The translations under genes were made by a program, and so were the position numbers. Positions 1 through 9,281 of a stretch of 64,000 bases of DNA are shown one piece after another. How positions within the stretch are numbered: the first letter of the stretch is position 1; the number at the start of each line of letters is the position of its first letter. Under the pieces are notes generated by a model. That model was not told where the DNA came from, searched no databases, and worked only from the letters and a program-made list of their open reading frames with translations. Origin of the DNA: Cupriavidus basilensis. GTDB lineage: Bacteria > Pseudomonadota > Gammaproteobacteria > Burkholderiales > Burkholderiaceae. The DNA lies in NCBI RefSeq assembly GCF_000876015.1, contig NZ_BBQM01000012.1, positions 62,001-126,000 on the forward strand. The letters are read 5' to 3'.

Positions 1-393
1 CAGACCGGCGCGCTGCTGCAGAAGAATTCCACGCTGAGCGCGCGCGAAGTGGAGGCCATCAACCTCGCCGTCAGCGAAGCCTCGGCCTGTGACTATTGCG
101 TGGCCGCGCACACCCTGACCGGCAAGATGGCCGGCTACAGCGCCGAGCAGACCCGCGAGCTGCGCGCCGGCGCCTATGCCGAGGACGGCAAGATCGACGC
201 GCTGGTCCGCTTCGCGCTGACCCTGGTCAAGACCAGCGGCACGCTGCCCGCGGGCGCCGTGGACGCCGTGCGCGCCGCCGGCTACACCGACCGCCAGATC
301 GTCGAGAGCATCCAGGCGGTGAGCGCGATCCTGTTCACCAACATGTTCAACCGCGTCAACGACACGGTGGTGGATTTCCCCAAGGTGGCGTGA
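1..393 (+). CDS. AhpD-like/carboxymuconolactone decarboxylase-family protein, 5' end missing
   Basis: The reading frame is open from the first base, so the start lies outside the window and the GTG at 49 is not a true start. The visible part carries the AhpD-type motif CDYCVAAH, that is CxxC followed three residues later by His, the redox and proton-relay site of the AhpD/CMD family of helical alkylhydroperoxidase-like proteins. The C-terminal part (IVESIQAVSAILFTNMFNRV) is typical of the family's final helices. Only about 130 residues are seen, roughly the size of a single CMD domain minus its N-terminus. The role is probably peroxide or thiol redox chemistry. The physiological substrate cannot be told from the sequence. 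Confidence 0.85.
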   Translation, partial: QTGALLQKNSTLSAREVEAINLAVSEASACDYCVAAHTLTGKMAGYSAEQTRELRAGAYAEDGKIDALVRFALTLVKTSGTLPAGAVDAVRAAGYTDRQIVESIQAVSAILFTNMFNRVNDTVVDFPKVA

Positions 394-513
394 GCGGGGC
401 GGGGAGGGCCGGCGGCCCTCCCGTCCCGGGCGGCTATCGACATGCGGAATGCTTCGTTTCACCGCGGCCCGCCGCTGTGGAGAATGGTGGATCCTTCCAC
501 TCGTCCGCCCGCC

Positions 514-1521
514 ATGCCAACGATCCTGCCTCGCCTTCTCGCCGCCAGCCTGCTGGCGGCCGCCGCGCTTTCCCCGCTTGCCGCGCAGGCCGACACGGCC
601 ATTCTCAACGCCGGCTACGACGTCACCCGCGAGCTGTACCGCGACATCAACCCCGGCTTCATCGCCAGCTGGAAACAGGCCACCGGCGAGACCGTGGTGG
701 TCAACCAGTCGCACGGCGGCTCGAGCAAGCAGGCGCGCTCGGTGGCGGACGGGCTGGACGCGGACGTGGTGACGATGAACCAGGAGACCGACATCGACAT
801 CCTGGTGCAGCGCGGCGTGGTGGCGCCGGACTGGAAGAAGCGCCTGCCCGACAACGCCGCGCCGTACTACTCCACCATCGTGTTCCTGGTGCGCAAGGGC
901 AATCCCAAGCGCATCCTCGACTGGGACGACCTCGGTCGCGCCGGCGTGCAGGTGATCGTGCCCAATCCCAAGACCTCGGGCAACGGCCGCTACACCTACC
1001 TCGCGGCGTGGGGCGCGGCCATCCGCAAGGGCGGCGGCGAAGCGCAGGCGCGCGAGGCGGTGACGCGGCTGTTCCGCAACGTGCCGGTGCTCGACACCGG
1101 CGGGCGCGGCGCCACCACCAGCTTCACGCAGCGCCAGCTCGGCGACGTGCTGGCCACCTTCGAGAGCGAGGTGCACCAGATCCGCAAGGAACTCGGCGAC
1201 AGCTTCGAGGTGGTCTACCCGAGCCAGTCGATCATCGCCGAGGCGCCGGTGGCGGTGGTCGACAAGGTGGTGGACAAGCGCGGCACGCGCAAGGTGGCCA
1301 CGGCCTACCTGCAGTACCTGTGGTCCGACGCCGGCCAGGAGGTGATCGCCAGCCAGTTCTACCGGCCGCGCGCGCCGGCGGTGCTCAAGGCGCACGCGGC
1401 GCAGTTCCGCCCGATCACGCTGTTTACCGTCAATGACGTGTTCGGCAGCTGGGCGCAGGCGCAAAGCCGGCACTTCGCCGACGGCGGCGAGTTCGACAAG
1501 ATCTACCAGGGCCGGCAGTAA
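514..1521 (+). CDS. sbp: Periplasmic sulfate-binding protein (Sbp/CysP family)
   Basis: This is the 335-residue receptor of a sulfate/thiosulfate ABC importer, acting in the periplasm. Residues 1-25 form a signal peptide with AxA before Asp. The mature protein follows E. coli Sbp closely: YDVTRELYRDIN, the anion-loop region QSHGGSSKQARSV, RLPDNAAPY, TIVFLVRKGNPK, PNPKTSGNGRYTYLAAWG, and the end GEFDKIYQ. The ATG at 514 was chosen because the frame's earlier ATGs at 442 and 484 would put 24 or 10 residues before the hydrophobic signal core. No cysTWA permease or ATPase gene is adjacent, so the membrane partner must be encoded elsewhere, as is also true of sbp in E. coli. Regulation by CysB is expected for the family but no site is evident. 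Confidence 0.93.
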   Translation: MPTILPRLLAASLLAAAALSPLAAQADTAILNAGYDVTRELYRDINPGFIASWKQATGETVVVNQSHGGSSKQARSVADGLDADVVTMNQETDIDILVQRGVVAPDWKKRLPDNAAPYYSTIVFLVRKGNPKRILDWDDLGRAGVQVIVPNPKTSGNGRYTYLAAWGAAIRKGGGEAQAREAVTRLFRNVPVLDTGGRGATTSFTQRQLGDVLATFESEVHQIRKELGDSFEVVYPSQSIIAEAPVAVVDKVVDKRGTRKVATAYLQYLWSDAGQEVIASQFYRPRAPAVLKAHAAQFRPITLFTVNDVFGSWAQAQSRHFADGGEFDKIYQGRQ

Positions 1522-1555
1522 GCCGCCCGACGCCCCGAATATCAACGGGGTTTTC

Positions 1556-1597
1556 TCCCCTCTCCCGCTTGCGGGAGCGGGGACGGGGGAGAGGGCC
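1556..1597. repeat. GC-rich intergenic inverted repeat, copy 1
   Basis: This hairpin-forming element lies between the convergent sbp and antiporter genes. It has the core CCCTCTCCCGC-TT-GCGGGAGCGGGG followed by a second GGGGGAGAGGG. It shares its core with the elements near 17979, 62481 and 63642. It could act as a transcription barrier for both convergent genes, but no T-run follows. Confidence 0.7.
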
Positions 1598-1650
1598 GGC
1601 GGCGCTAGGAAGCAAAGCCGCCGCGCCCCGCCCGCCCCCGCATTCCCCCG

Positions 1651-2907
1651 CTACCGCGGCGCATTCAACCCGTTGCGCGCATTCAGGTGCTTGACCAGCT
1701 TGCCCAGCGTGGTGGCCTGGATCAGCAGGCTGAACACCACCACCAGGTAGGTCACGCCGATCAGCATCTCGCGCCCGTGGAACTCGGGCAGCGACAGCGC
1801 CAGCGCGATCGAGATGCCGCCGCGCAGCCCGCCCCAGGTCATGATGGTGGCCGAGTGCGGGTTGAGCCGGCGGAAGTTCTGCAGCGCCAGCAGCGGAATC
1901 GCCACGCTGATGGCGCGCGCGATCAGCACCACGGGAATCGCTGCCAGTCCCAGCCAGACGATATGCAGGTGCAGCGACAGCGCGATGATCTCCAGCCCGA
2001 TCAGGCCGAACAGCACCAGGTTGAGCAGCTCGTCGAACAGGCCCCAGAAGTTGAACAGGTGCTCGCGCGTCTTCTCCGACATCGAGGTGGCGGCGCCGTG
2101 GTTGCCGATCACCAGCCCCATGATGACCACCGCCAGCGGCGCGGACACGTGCACCAGCTCGGCCAGGCTGTAGCCGCCGGTGGCCAGCGCCAGCGTGATG
2201 AGGATCTCCACCGGATAGCTCTCGATGCCGCGCAGCAGCAGCGAGGCGCCGTAGCCGAGCGCCGCGCCCAGCACCAGCGCGCCCAGCACTTCGCGCACCA
2301 GCGCCGTGGCCACGTGCGCGGCGGAGAATTCGGTGGCGCCGGTGGCCAGGCCCACCAGCGTGAGGAAGGCCACCACCGCGGTGCCGTCGTTGAACAGCGA
2401 CTCGCCGGCGATCTTGGTTTCCAGGCTTTCCGGCGCGCCCGCGCTCTTGAGCACGCTCAGCACGGCGATCGGGTCGGTGGGGGAGATCAGGGCGCCGAAC
2501 ACCAGGCACCACAGCAGGCTGATGGGGTGGCCGAGCCACTGCGCCACGTAATAGAAGCCGGCGCCCACGGCGGCGGTGGAGATCACCACGCCCACGGTGG
2601 CCAGCAGCAGCACCGCGCGGCGCTGGCGGCGCATGCGCGAGAGGTCGACGTGGAGCGCGCCGGCGAACAGCAGCAGGCTGAGCAGGCCGTGGAAGACCAC
2701 GTCGGAGAAATCGATCTGGGCCACCAGCTTGCGGGCCTGGGCGACCATTTCGGGATGATTGAAGCCGAGCACGGAGACGCTCAGGCAAGTCACCAGCCCG
2801 ACGGCGGTGATGCCCAGCGTGTCGGGCAGCTTGATGAAGCGGTAGTTGATGACGCCGAAGATGGCGATGAGGGTGAAAAGGGCGCCGGTCCCTTGGAATA
2901 CAGTCAT
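1651..2907 (-). CDS. CPA1-type Na+(K+)/H+ antiporter (NhaP family)
   Basis: This 418-residue inner-membrane protein has about 12 predicted hydrophobic segments. It carries the CPA1 signatures GALISPTDPIAVLSVLK (about residue 140), GESLFNDGTAVVAFL (the Asn-Asp pair of electroneutral CPA1 exchangers, about 168) and WGGLRGGISIALALSLP near the C-terminus. It should exchange Na+ or K+ for protons in pH or salt homeostasis. It lacks the long cytoplasmic tail of eukaryotic NHE proteins. The gene is convergent with sbp across a hairpin repeat and shows no operon partner. The start is the first ATG of a long hydrophobic frame with no better internal choice. Ion preference cannot be read from the sequence. 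Confidence 0.92.
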   Translation of the reverse strand: MTVFQGTGALFTLIAIFGVINYRFIKLPDTLGITAVGLVTCLSVSVLGFNHPEMVAQARKLVAQIDFSDVVFHGLLSLLLFAGALHVDLSRMRRQRRAVLLLATVGVVISTAAVGAGFYYVAQWLGHPISLLWCLVFGALISPTDPIAVLSVLKSAGAPESLETKIAGESLFNDGTAVVAFLTLVGLATGATEFSAAHVATALVREVLGALVLGAALGYGASLLLRGIESYPVEILITLALATGGYSLAELVHVSAPLAVVIMGLVIGNHGAATSMSEKTREHLFNFWGLFDELLNLVLFGLIGLEIIALSLHLHIVWLGLAAIPVVLIARAISVAIPLLALQNFRRLNPHSATIMTWGGLRGGISIALALSLPEFHGREMLIGVTYLVVVFSLLIQATTLGKLVKHLNARNGLNAPR

Positions 2908-3027
2908 GCGAGGGGGTCTCCTGCCTTACAGGCGTTGCGAGATGGATGGGATCGCGCGCGGACGCGCCATGTGTATTCTATGCCACATCGTTGACAGGAT
3001 CGTGGCAGCGCCCGGCGCGCGCCGGGG

Positions 3028-3948
3028 TCAGGCGCCCACGTCGAAGAATGCCAGGAACCGGCGCATGATCGGCGACAGCGCGCCCGCGCGGTGCGCCACC
3101 AGCACCCGGCTGCCCGCGTCCGGGCCGGCCAGCGCGCGGTACGCCACGCCCGGGATGCCGGTGCGCGCGTAGATCTCCGGCAGCACCGAGACTCCGGCGC
3201 CGCTGGCCACCAGGCCGATGATGGTGGTGGCCTCGCGCGCCTCCTGCGCGATGCGCGGCGCGAAGCCGGCGCGGTTGCACAGCGTGGTCACGTGGTCGAA
3301 CAGCCCGCAGCCCAGCCCGCGCGGAAACAGCAGGAAGGGCTGGGCGGACAGTGTGCCGAGGTCCAGCCCGGCCGCCTCGTCTGCCGCCTCGTTCGCCGCC
3401 TGCGGCTGCGCCGCCGCGTGCGCGGCGGGCAGCACGGCGACCAGCCGGTCCGCCAGCACCTCGTGCACGGTGATGCTGGGCGGCGGGTAGAACTGCGGCG
3501 ACGGACGCAGGAAGCCGACGTCGATCTCGCCCTTCTCCAGCCCCTGCAACTGCTGCCCGGTGGACATGTGCACCAGCTCCAGCGTGGCGCGCGGATGGCC
3601 GAGGCGGAAGCGCTGCACCGCGCGCGGGAAGGCGTCCTGCATCGGCACGGAAGCGGTGAAGGCCACGCGGATCTCGCCGGCCTCGCCGGCGGCCACCTGC
3701 TTGACCACCTCGCGCGCCTGCTCCAGGTTGCCCAGCGCCGCGCGCGCCTTGTCCAGGAACAGCGTGCCGGCGGGCGTGAGCGCCACGTGGTGGCGCGAGC
3801 GGTCGAGCAGGGGGCTGCCCAATTCGTCCTCCAGCGCCTTGATCTGGGTGCTCAGCGGCGGCTGGCTGATGTGTAGCTTGCGCGCGGTCTCGCTGAAGCT
3901 CAGCGCTTCGGCCACGGCGACGAAATAGCGGAGTTGGCGGAAGTCCAT
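3028..3948 (-). CDS. LysR-family transcriptional regulator, divergent from the Bug-galBC operon
   Basis: This 306-residue LTTR has an N-terminal winged HTH at residues 1-60 (MDFRQLRYFVAVAEALSF, then ISQPPLSTQIKALEDELG) and a LysR substrate-binding domain from about 88 onward. The DNA-binding segment resembles BenM/CatM-type regulators that use cis,cis-muconate-like diacids. The frame extends 29 codons upstream, but those codons cover the promoter region, so the ATG at 3948 giving the canonical MDFRQLRYF start is used. It is transcribed away from the Bug-galB-galC operon, the classic LTTR layout, and a T-N11-A dyad lies between them. The likely effector is a di- or tricarboxylate pathway intermediate; this is inference. 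Confidence 0.93.
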   Translation of the reverse strand: MDFRQLRYFVAVAEALSFSETARKLHISQPPLSTQIKALEDELGSPLLDRSRHHVALTPAGTLFLDKARAALGNLEQAREVVKQVAAGEAGEIRVAFTASVPMQDAFPRAVQRFRLGHPRATLELVHMSTGQQLQGLEKGEIDVGFLRPSPQFYPPPSITVHEVLADRLVAVLPAAHAAAQPQAANEAADEAAGLDLGTLSAQPFLLFPRGLGCGLFDHVTTLCNRAGFAPRIAQEAREATTIIGLVASGAGVSVLPEIYARTGIPGVAYRALAGPDAGSRVLVAHRAGALSPIMRRFLAFFDVGA

Positions 3949-3958
3949 AGGTGGGTTA

Positions 3959-3979
3959 GTTATATCGTCCCAGAATAAC
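3959..3979. promoter_or_regulatory. Candidate LysR operator (T-N11-A dyad)
   Basis: The sequence GTTAT-N11-ATAAC is a perfect 5-bp inverted repeat with exact LTTR T-N11-A geometry. It lies 10 bp upstream of the LysR start codon and about 90 bp before the divergent Bug gene, the usual place for an LTTR recognition-binding site. This is a visual call. Confidence 0.6.
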
Positions 3980-4065
3980 AAGCGGCTTGAAAACGTATTG
4001 GACACTATCACAACGGGTGCCCAGAATGCGTGCAAACGATTTCAACCGACCCACAGGAGACAAGA

Positions 4066-5046
4066 ATGCTGCGTCGATCCTACCTCGCCGGCTTGCTGGC
4101 CACCGCGCTGTCGCTGGGCGCCGTCGCCACCAGTGCCGCCGCCGCCGAAACCTATCCCGCCAGGCCCATCCGGCTGGTGGTGCCCTACGCGGCGGGCGGC
4201 GCGGTGGACATCGTCGCGCGCTCGGTCGGCCAGAAGATGAGCGTGCTGCTCAAGCAGCCGGTCATCGTCGACAACCGCCCCGGCGCCAGCACCAATATCG
4301 GTCTGGACATGGTGGCCAAGGCCCAGCCGGACGGCTACACCATCATGATGGCCTCCAACAGCCTGGCCACCAACGCCGCGCTGTTCGCCAAGCTGCCGTT
4401 CGACCCGGCGCGCGACTTCACGCCGGTGGCGCGCATCGGGCAGGCCTCGCTGGTGCTGGTGGTGCCGGCCAAGTCCGGCATCGCCTCGCTCAAGGGCCTG
4501 GTGGCCCAGGCCAGGTCCCAGCCCGGCAAGCTCAGCTACGCCTCGGCCGGCAACGGCAGCTCCGGCCATCTCGCCGGCGAGCTGTTCAAGGAAGCGGCCC
4601 GCATCGACGTGCTGCACGTGCCCTACAAGGGCGGCGCGCCGGCCATCACCGACCTGCTCGGCGAGCGCATCTCCTTCATGCCGATCAATCCGCTCGAAGT
4701 CATCACGCATATCCGCGCCGGCACGCTGCGCGCCATCGCGGTGGCGAGCGACCAGCGCACGCCGCTGCTGCCGGACGTGCCGACCTCGCGCGAAGAGGGC
4801 CTGCCGGGCTTCACCGCCTCGGTGTGGTGGGGGCTGGTGGCGCCGGCCAGGACGCCGGCGGCCATCGTGCATGAACTCAACGCCGCGGCCAACACCGCGC
4901 TGGCCGACGCCGACGTGCGCAAGCAGCTCGCGCAACTGGGCGTGACCATCCTGCCCGGCACGCCCGAAGCCTTCGGCCAGTTCGTGCGCAGCGAGACCAC
5001 GACCTGGAACGGCGTGATCCGCAAGGCGGGCATCACGGCCGACTGA
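4066..5046 (+). CDS. Bug/TctC-family periplasmic solute receptor
   Basis: This 326-residue extracytoplasmic receptor belongs to the tripartite tricarboxylate transporter type. The signal peptide spans about residues 1-26 ([18 protein letters not shown]). Family hallmarks follow: [19 protein letters not shown] near the mature N-terminus, [15 protein letters not shown]-like [10 protein letters not shown], and [16 protein letters not shown]. The ATG at 4066 has AGGAGA seven bases upstream; the in-frame start at 4030 would delay the signal peptide. It is the first gene of an operon with galB and galC, so it probably captures a di- or tricarboxylate fed into 4-oxalomesaconate metabolism. No TctA or TctB membrane genes occur in the window. 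Confidence 0.93.
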   Translation: MLRRSYLAGLLATALSLGAVATSAAAAETYPARPIRLVVPYAAGGAVDIVARSVGQKMSVLLKQPVIVDNRPGASTNIGLDMVAKAQPDGYTIMMASNSLATNAALFAKLPFDPARDFTPVARIGQASLVLVVPAKSGIASLKGLVAQARSQPGKLSYASAGNGSSGHLAGELFKEAARIDVLHVPYKGGAPAITDLLGERISFMPINPLEVITHIRAGTLRAIAVASDQRTPLLPDVPTSREEGLPGFTASVWWGLVAPARTPAAIVHELNAAANTALADADVRKQLAQLGVTILPGTPEAFGQFVRSETTTWNGVIRKAGITAD

Positions 5047-5108
5047 CCACGCCCCGGGCGCGGTCCGCCGCGCCCGGCGCAAGCAACACGATTCAACGGG
5101 AAACACCC

Positions 5109-5858
5109 ATGTCCACGCCCCTCTCCGACACCCAAGCCCAGGCCCGCCGCCCCGCCATCCTGGTGGTCAGCGCGCACGCCGCCGACTTCGTCTGGCGCGC
5201 CGGCGGCGCCATCGCGCTGTACGCCGAGCGCGGCTACCACGTCAACATCGTCTGCCTGTCCTTCGGCGAGCGCGGCGAATCCGCCAAGATGTGGCGCCAG
5301 CCCGGCATGACGCTCGAGCGCGTCAAGGCCGCGCGGCGCGAGGAAGCGCAGCAGGCCGCCGACATCCTCGGCGCCACCCTGACGTGCTTCGACCTCGGCG
5401 ACTACCCGCTGCGCGTGAGCGACGCAGCGCTGCTGCGCCTGGCGGACATCTACCGCGAGCTGCGCCCCGAGCTGGTCATGAGCCACTCGCGCGAGGACAT
5501 CTACAACTTCGACCACCCGCTGGCCACCCACGTGGCGCAGGAAGCGCGCGTGATCGCCCAGGCGCACGGCTACAAGCCCGAGGTGCCGGTGATCGGCGCG
5601 CCGCCGGTGTTCCTGTTCGAGCCGCACCAGCCCGAGCAATGCAACTGGAAGCCCGACGTGCTGCTCGACATTTCCTCCGTATGGGAGAAGAAGCAGCGCG
5701 CCTTCGCCACGATGGCGGCGCAGGAACACCTGTGGGAGTACTACACCCGCGTGGCGCTGCAGCGCGGCGCGCAGGCCACGCGCAACTCGGACCGCAAGGT
5801 CAAATACGGCGAGGGATACGCGCGCGTGTTCCCGCAAGTCTCGGAGACCCTGGCATGA
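5109..5858 (+). CDS. galB: 4-oxalomesaconate hydratase (GalB-like PIG-L/LmbE family protein)
   Basis: This 249-residue protein is of the zinc-dependent PIG-L/LmbE fold. The N-terminal [15 protein letters not shown] replaces the deacetylase-type AHPDD motif in the manner of Pseudomonas GalB, which hydrates 4-oxalomesaconate to 4-carboxy-4-hydroxy-2-oxoadipate (CHA) in gallate and protocatechuate 4,5-cleavage. Other matching stretches are [43 protein letters not shown] and [18 protein letters not shown]. Its stop overlaps the start of the aldolase gene as ATGA, so the next two pathway steps are translationally coupled. The galB assignment rests on remembered family features plus this coupling. 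A generic deacetylase is unlikely given the HAAD motif. Confidence 0.85.
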   Translation: MSTPLSDTQAQARRPAILVVSAHAADFVWRAGGAIALYAERGYHVNIVCLSFGERGESAKMWRQPGMTLERVKAARREEAQQAADILGATLTCFDLGDYPLRVSDAALLRLADIYRELRPELVMSHSREDIYNFDHPLATHVAQEARVIAQAHGYKPEVPVIGAPPVFLFEPHQPEQCNWKPDVLLDISSVWEKKQRAFATMAAQEHLWEYYTRVALQRGAQATRNSDRKVKYGEGYARVFPQVSETLA

Positions 5859-6568
5859 AGACCATCGCCTATCGCCATATCCTGCGCGCCGACGCGGCCG
5901 ACATCGATGCGCTCGGCAGCGCCGGCGTGGCCACCGCGCACGAGGCGCAGCGCCGCACCGGGCTGATGAAGCCCTATCTGCGGCCGGTCCAGTCCGGCGC
6001 GGCGATCGCCGGCAGCGCCGTGACGGTGCTGATGCATCCCGGCGACAACTGGATGATCCACGTTGCGGTGGAGATGGTGCAGCCCGGCGACGTGCTGGTG
6101 GTGGCGCTGGTCAGCGACTGCACCGACGGCCTGTTCGGCGACCTGCTGGCCACCTCGCTCAAGGCGCGCGGCGCGCGCGGGCTGGTCATCGACGGCGGCG
6201 TGCGCGACGTGGCCACGCTCAACGCCATGAACTTCCCGGTGTGGTCGCGCGCGGTCTCGGCGCAGGGCGCGGTCAAGGAAACGGTGGGCGCGGTCAACGT
6301 GCCGGTGGTCTGCGCCGGCGCCCACGTGCGTCCCGGCGATGTGATCGTGGCCGACGACGACGGCGTGGTGGTGGTGCCGCGCCCGCAGGCCGCGGCGACC
6401 GCCCGGCTCGCCGCGGCGCGCGAAGCCAACGAGCTGGCCAAGCGCGCCACGCTGGCCGCCGGCGTGCTGGGCCTGGACATGTACAAGATGCGCGAGGCGC
6501 TGGCCGCGAAGGGGCTGGTCTATTCGGACCAGGCGGTGGACTGGTACAGCGGCTTCGACGAGGCCTGA
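5855..6568 (+). CDS. galC: 4-carboxy-4-hydroxy-2-oxoadipate aldolase/oxaloacetate decarboxylase (RraA fold)
   Basis: This 237-residue member of the class II (metal-dependent) HMG/CHA aldolase family should split CHA into pyruvate and oxaloacetate. It has the RraA-fold core [17 protein letters not shown], where the Arg-Asp pair binds substrate and Mg2+, the preceding [12 protein letters not shown], and the [16 protein letters not shown] strand. The C-terminal extension after about 190 ([14 protein letters not shown]...) is typical of aldolases rather than the shorter RNase E inhibitor RraA. It starts inside the galB stop codon (ATGA). Together the two enzymes form the terminal steps of the PCA 4,5-cleavage or gallate route. 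Equivalent names in other organisms are ligK and proA. Confidence 0.9.
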   Translation: MKTIAYRHILRADAADIDALGSAGVATAHEAQRRTGLMKPYLRPVQSGAAIAGSAVTVLMHPGDNWMIHVAVEMVQPGDVLVVALVSDCTDGLFGDLLATSLKARGARGLVIDGGVRDVATLNAMNFPVWSRAVSAQGAVKETVGAVNVPVVCAGAHVRPGDVIVADDDGVVVVPRPQAAATARLAAAREANELAKRATLAAGVLGLDMYKMREALAAKGLVYSDQAVDWYSGFDEA

Positions 6569-6667
6569 GCCCCGCATGGTCCAGGCGCCGCCCGCCCGCG
6601 CCGCGGGCGGCGTCCCCGATTCTGGTATAAGCAACGCAGACGATTTTCCGGGCCTCGGGGGAGCCAG

Positions 6668-7618
6668 ATGGAACTGCGCCAGCTTCAATACTTCGTGCGG
6701 GTGGTCGAACTCGGCAGCATGAGCCGCGCCGCGCTCGACCTGGACATGGTGCAGTCGGCCATGAGCCAGCAGATCAGCCGGCTGGAAAGCGAGCTGTCCA
6801 CCCGCCTGCTGCGCCGGACCACGCGCGGCGTCACGCCGACCGAGGCCGGCCTGGCCTTCTTCCGCGAGGCCCAGCTCGCGCTGCGCCACGCCGAGCAGGC
6901 CAAGCGCGCGGCCCATCACGCGCGCCTGTCCGGCACGGTCAGCGTGGGCCTGGCGCCGACCACCGCGTCGATGGTCGGCGTGCCGCTGATGCGCGCCATG
7001 CGCGAGCGCTATCCCGACGTGCGCCTGCACATGGTGGAGAGCCTGTCGGGCCACCTCGGCGCCATGCTCAACGCGCGCCAGCTCGACCTCGCCGTGCTGT
7101 TCGATACCCACGTGGCGCGCCGCTGGAGCGTGATGCCGCTGCTGGAAGAAACCCTGTTCCTGATCCGCTCGCGCAAGGCCCTGCCGGCCGGCGCCGAGGC
7201 CGGCCTGCCCACGCGGCTGCGCATGGCGCAGCTGCAGGACGTGCCACTCATCATGCCGACCGGCCTGCACGGGCTGCGCAGCACGCTGGACGCCGCTTTC
7301 GCGCGCGCCAAGATCGTGCCGCAGGTGGTGCAGGAAGTGGATTCGCTGGCCATGCTGATGGACGCGGTGGACCTGGGCTTCGGCGGCACGCTGCAGCCGT
7401 GGGCGGCGGTGGGGCGCTATGCCGACGCCACCGAGCGCTTCCACCTGGCCGAGATCGCCGACCCCAAGGTGCGGCGCCAGAACGTGCTGTGCAGCCTGTC
7501 GGACGACGAGCTGTCCCCGGCCGCGCTGGCGCTGCGCGTGGTGCTGGCCGACTGCGCGCGCGAGCTGGTGCGCTCGGGCGCCTGGCGCGGCGCGCGGCTG
7601 CTGGGGCCGGAGGGCTGA
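6668..7618 (+). CDS. LysR-family regulator upstream of tcuAB (TcuR-like)
   Basis: This 316-residue LTTR opens with MELRQLQYFVRVVELGSMS and the HTH segment AMSQQISRLESELSTRLL, followed by an effector domain from about 90. The N-terminus resembles Nac/Cbl-like and TcuR-type LTTRs, which recognise SMSRAAL...QSAMSQQI. It is on the same strand as tcuA, and a perfect LTTR dyad lies in the 241-bp gap between them. In Salmonella TcuR activates tcuABC in response to tricarballylate; the same arrangement is inferred here. The start follows a purine-rich GGGGGAG at 6656. Confidence 0.9.
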   Translation: MELRQLQYFVRVVELGSMSRAALDLDMVQSAMSQQISRLESELSTRLLRRTTRGVTPTEAGLAFFREAQLALRHAEQAKRAAHHARLSGTVSVGLAPTTASMVGVPLMRAMRERYPDVRLHMVESLSGHLGAMLNARQLDLAVLFDTHVARRWSVMPLLEETLFLIRSRKALPAGAEAGLPTRLRMAQLQDVPLIMPTGLHGLRSTLDAAFARAKIVPQVVQEVDSLAMLMDAVDLGFGGTLQPWAAVGRYADATERFHLAEIADPKVRRQNVLCSLSDDELSPAALALRVVLADCARELVRSGAWRGARLLGPEG

Positions 7619-7640
7619 GGGCGGGGCTCGGCGCATTTCG

Positions 7641-7670
7641 GCGGATCCCGGCGGATCCCGGCGGATCCCG
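7641..7670. repeat. Three perfect 10-bp tandem repeats with BamHI-like core
   Basis: The decamer GCGGATCCCG is present three times head to tail just after the LysR stop codon, with partial copies at both edges. Function is unknown. It may be a slippage-prone minisatellite in the regulator-tcuA gap. Confidence 0.9.
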
Positions 7671-7690
7671 GCAGGGCGGGCAGCCCCCGA

Positions 7691-7715
7691 GGGGTATCAC
7701 GAATCGTGATGCCCC
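7691..7715. promoter_or_regulatory. Candidate LysR operator upstream of tcuA
   Basis: A 12-bp near-perfect dyad, GGGGTATCACGA-A-TCGTGATGCCCC with one mismatched pair, contains TCACG-N3-CGTGA, which fits T-N11-A. It lies about 145 bp upstream of tcuA and downstream of the TcuR-like gene. No T-run follows, which argues against an intrinsic terminator. Confidence 0.65.
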
Positions 7716-7859
7716 CATGCCGCCACCGGCCTTAGCAGGCGGGCGCGCCGCCGGTACAGTGCGGGCTACCCCACGAGAAGACCGCATTGTGTTCCTGATT
7801 ACACCAACCCGGAAGCCCCTCCCGTCGGCTTCCCGCCGTGCCGCCGGAGGCGCGCGGCC

Positions 7860-9281
7860 ATGATCGACGTCCTGGTCATCGGTGGCGGCAACGCCGCCCT
7901 GTGCGCCGCCCTGATGGCGCGCGAAGCCGGCGCCAGCGTGCTGCTGCTCGAAGCGGCGCCGCGCGAGTGGCGCGGCGGCAACTCCCAGCACACCCGCAAC
8001 CTGCGCTGCATGCACGACGCGCCGCAGGATGTGCTGATCGAGGCTTATCCCGAGGAAGAATACTGGCAGGACCTGCTCAAGGTCACTGGCGGCATCACCA
8101 ACGAGCACCTGGCCCGCCTGACCATCCGCGCGTCCTCCACCTGCCGCGACTGGATGCGCAAGCACGGTGTGCACTTCCAGCCGCCGCTGTCGGGCGCGCT
8201 GCACGTGGCGCGCACCAACGCCTTCTTCATGGGCGGCGGCAAGGCCCTGGTCAACGCCTATTTCCGCAGCGCCGAGGCGCTCGGCGTGCAGGTGCGCTAC
8301 AACGCGCCGGTGGACGCCATCGAGATGGACGGCGACCGCTTCGTGGCCGCGCGCATCGGCAGCGAGCGCATCGAGGCGCGCAGCTGCGTGCTGGCCGCCG
8401 GCGGCTTCGAGTCCAACCGCGAATGGCTGCGCGAAGCCTGGGGCCAGAACGCCGACGGCGAATGGCCGGCCGACAATTTCCTGATCCGCGGCACGCGCTT
8501 CAACATGGGCGTGCTGCTCAAGCACATGATCGAGTCGGGCGCGGACGCCATCGGCGACCCGTCGCAGTCGCACTGCGTGGCCATCGACGCGCGCGCGCCG
8601 CTGTACGACGGCGGCATCTGCACGCGCGTGGACTGCGTCTCGCTGGGCGTCATGCTCAACCGCAACGCCGAGCGCTTCTACGACGAGGGCGAGGACTTCT
8701 GGCCCAAGCGCTACGCCATCTGGGGCCGGCTGGTGGCCCAGCAGCCCGGGCAGATCGGCTACTCCATCATCGACGCCAAGGCCGTGGGCCGCTTCATGCC
8801 GCCGGTGTTCCCCGGCGTGCGCGCCGACACGCTGCCGGAACTGGCGCGCCTGCTCGGGCTGGACGAAGCCACCTTCGTGCGCACCATCGAGGCGTACAAC
8901 GCGGCCTGCCGCGTGGGCAAGTTCGACCACACCGTGCTCGACGACTGCCACACCGAGGGCATCTCCCCGGCCAAGACCCACTGGGCGCGCCCGCTCGACA
9001 CCGCGCCGTTCTACGGCTACGCGCTGCGCCCGGGCATCACCTTCACCTATCTCGGCCTGAAGGTAAACGAGCACGCCGCCGTGCACTTCGGCGGCAAGCC
9101 CAGCGACAACCTGTTCGTGGCCGGCGAGATGATGGCCGGCAACGTGCTGGGCAAGGGCTACACGGCGGGCGTGGGCATGGCCATCGGCACCGCCTTCGGC
9201 CGCATTGCCGGCACCCGGGCCGCCGCCGCCGCGCGGGGCCTGCGCAACGACATCCAGGAAGACCAGCATGCAACATCTTGA
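7860..9281 (+). CDS. tcuA: FAD-dependent tricarballylate dehydrogenase-like protein (TcuA)
   Basis: This 473-residue flavoprotein belongs to the fumarate reductase/succinate dehydrogenase group. The N-terminal dinucleotide-binding fold is [21 protein letters not shown], followed by the FAD-contact segment [15 protein letters not shown]. The C-terminal FAD site is [21 protein letters not shown]. TcuA oxidises tricarballylate to cis-aconitate in Salmonella, and electrons pass to TcuB. The start is the ATG at 7860, nine bases after GGAGG. The gene overlaps tcuB by 14 bp, as expected for a flavoprotein and its electron acceptor. The real substrate may be another tricarboxylate, since the rest of the operon is not the Salmonella set. 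Confidence 0.9.
   Translation: MIDVLVIGGGNAALCAALMAREAGASVLLLEAAPREWRGGNSQHTRNLRCMHDAPQDVLIEAYPEEEYWQDLLKVTGGITNEHLARLTIRASSTCRDWMRKHGVHFQPPLSGALHVARTNAFFMGGGKALVNAYFRSAEALGVQVRYNAPVDAIEMDGDRFVAARIGSERIEARSCVLAAGGFESNREWLREAWGQNADGEWPADNFLIRGTRFNMGVLLKHMIESGADAIGDPSQSHCVAIDARAPLYDGGICTRVDCVSLGVMLNRNAERFYDEGEDFWPKRYAIWGRLVAQQPGQIGYSIIDAKAVGRFMPPVFPGVRADTLPELARLLGLDEATFVRTIEAYNAACRVGKFDHTVLDDCHTEGISPAKTHWARPLDTAPFYGYALRPGITFTYLGLKVNEHAAVHFGGKPSDNLFVAGEMMAGNVLGKGYTAGVGMAIGTAFGRIAGTRAAAAARGLRNDIQEDQHATS

Noticed and set aside
7691..7715. Palindrome read as an intrinsic terminator of the TcuR-like gene
   Set aside because: There is no T-run, and it is 70 bp past the stop codon with LTTR geometry. 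An operator fits better.
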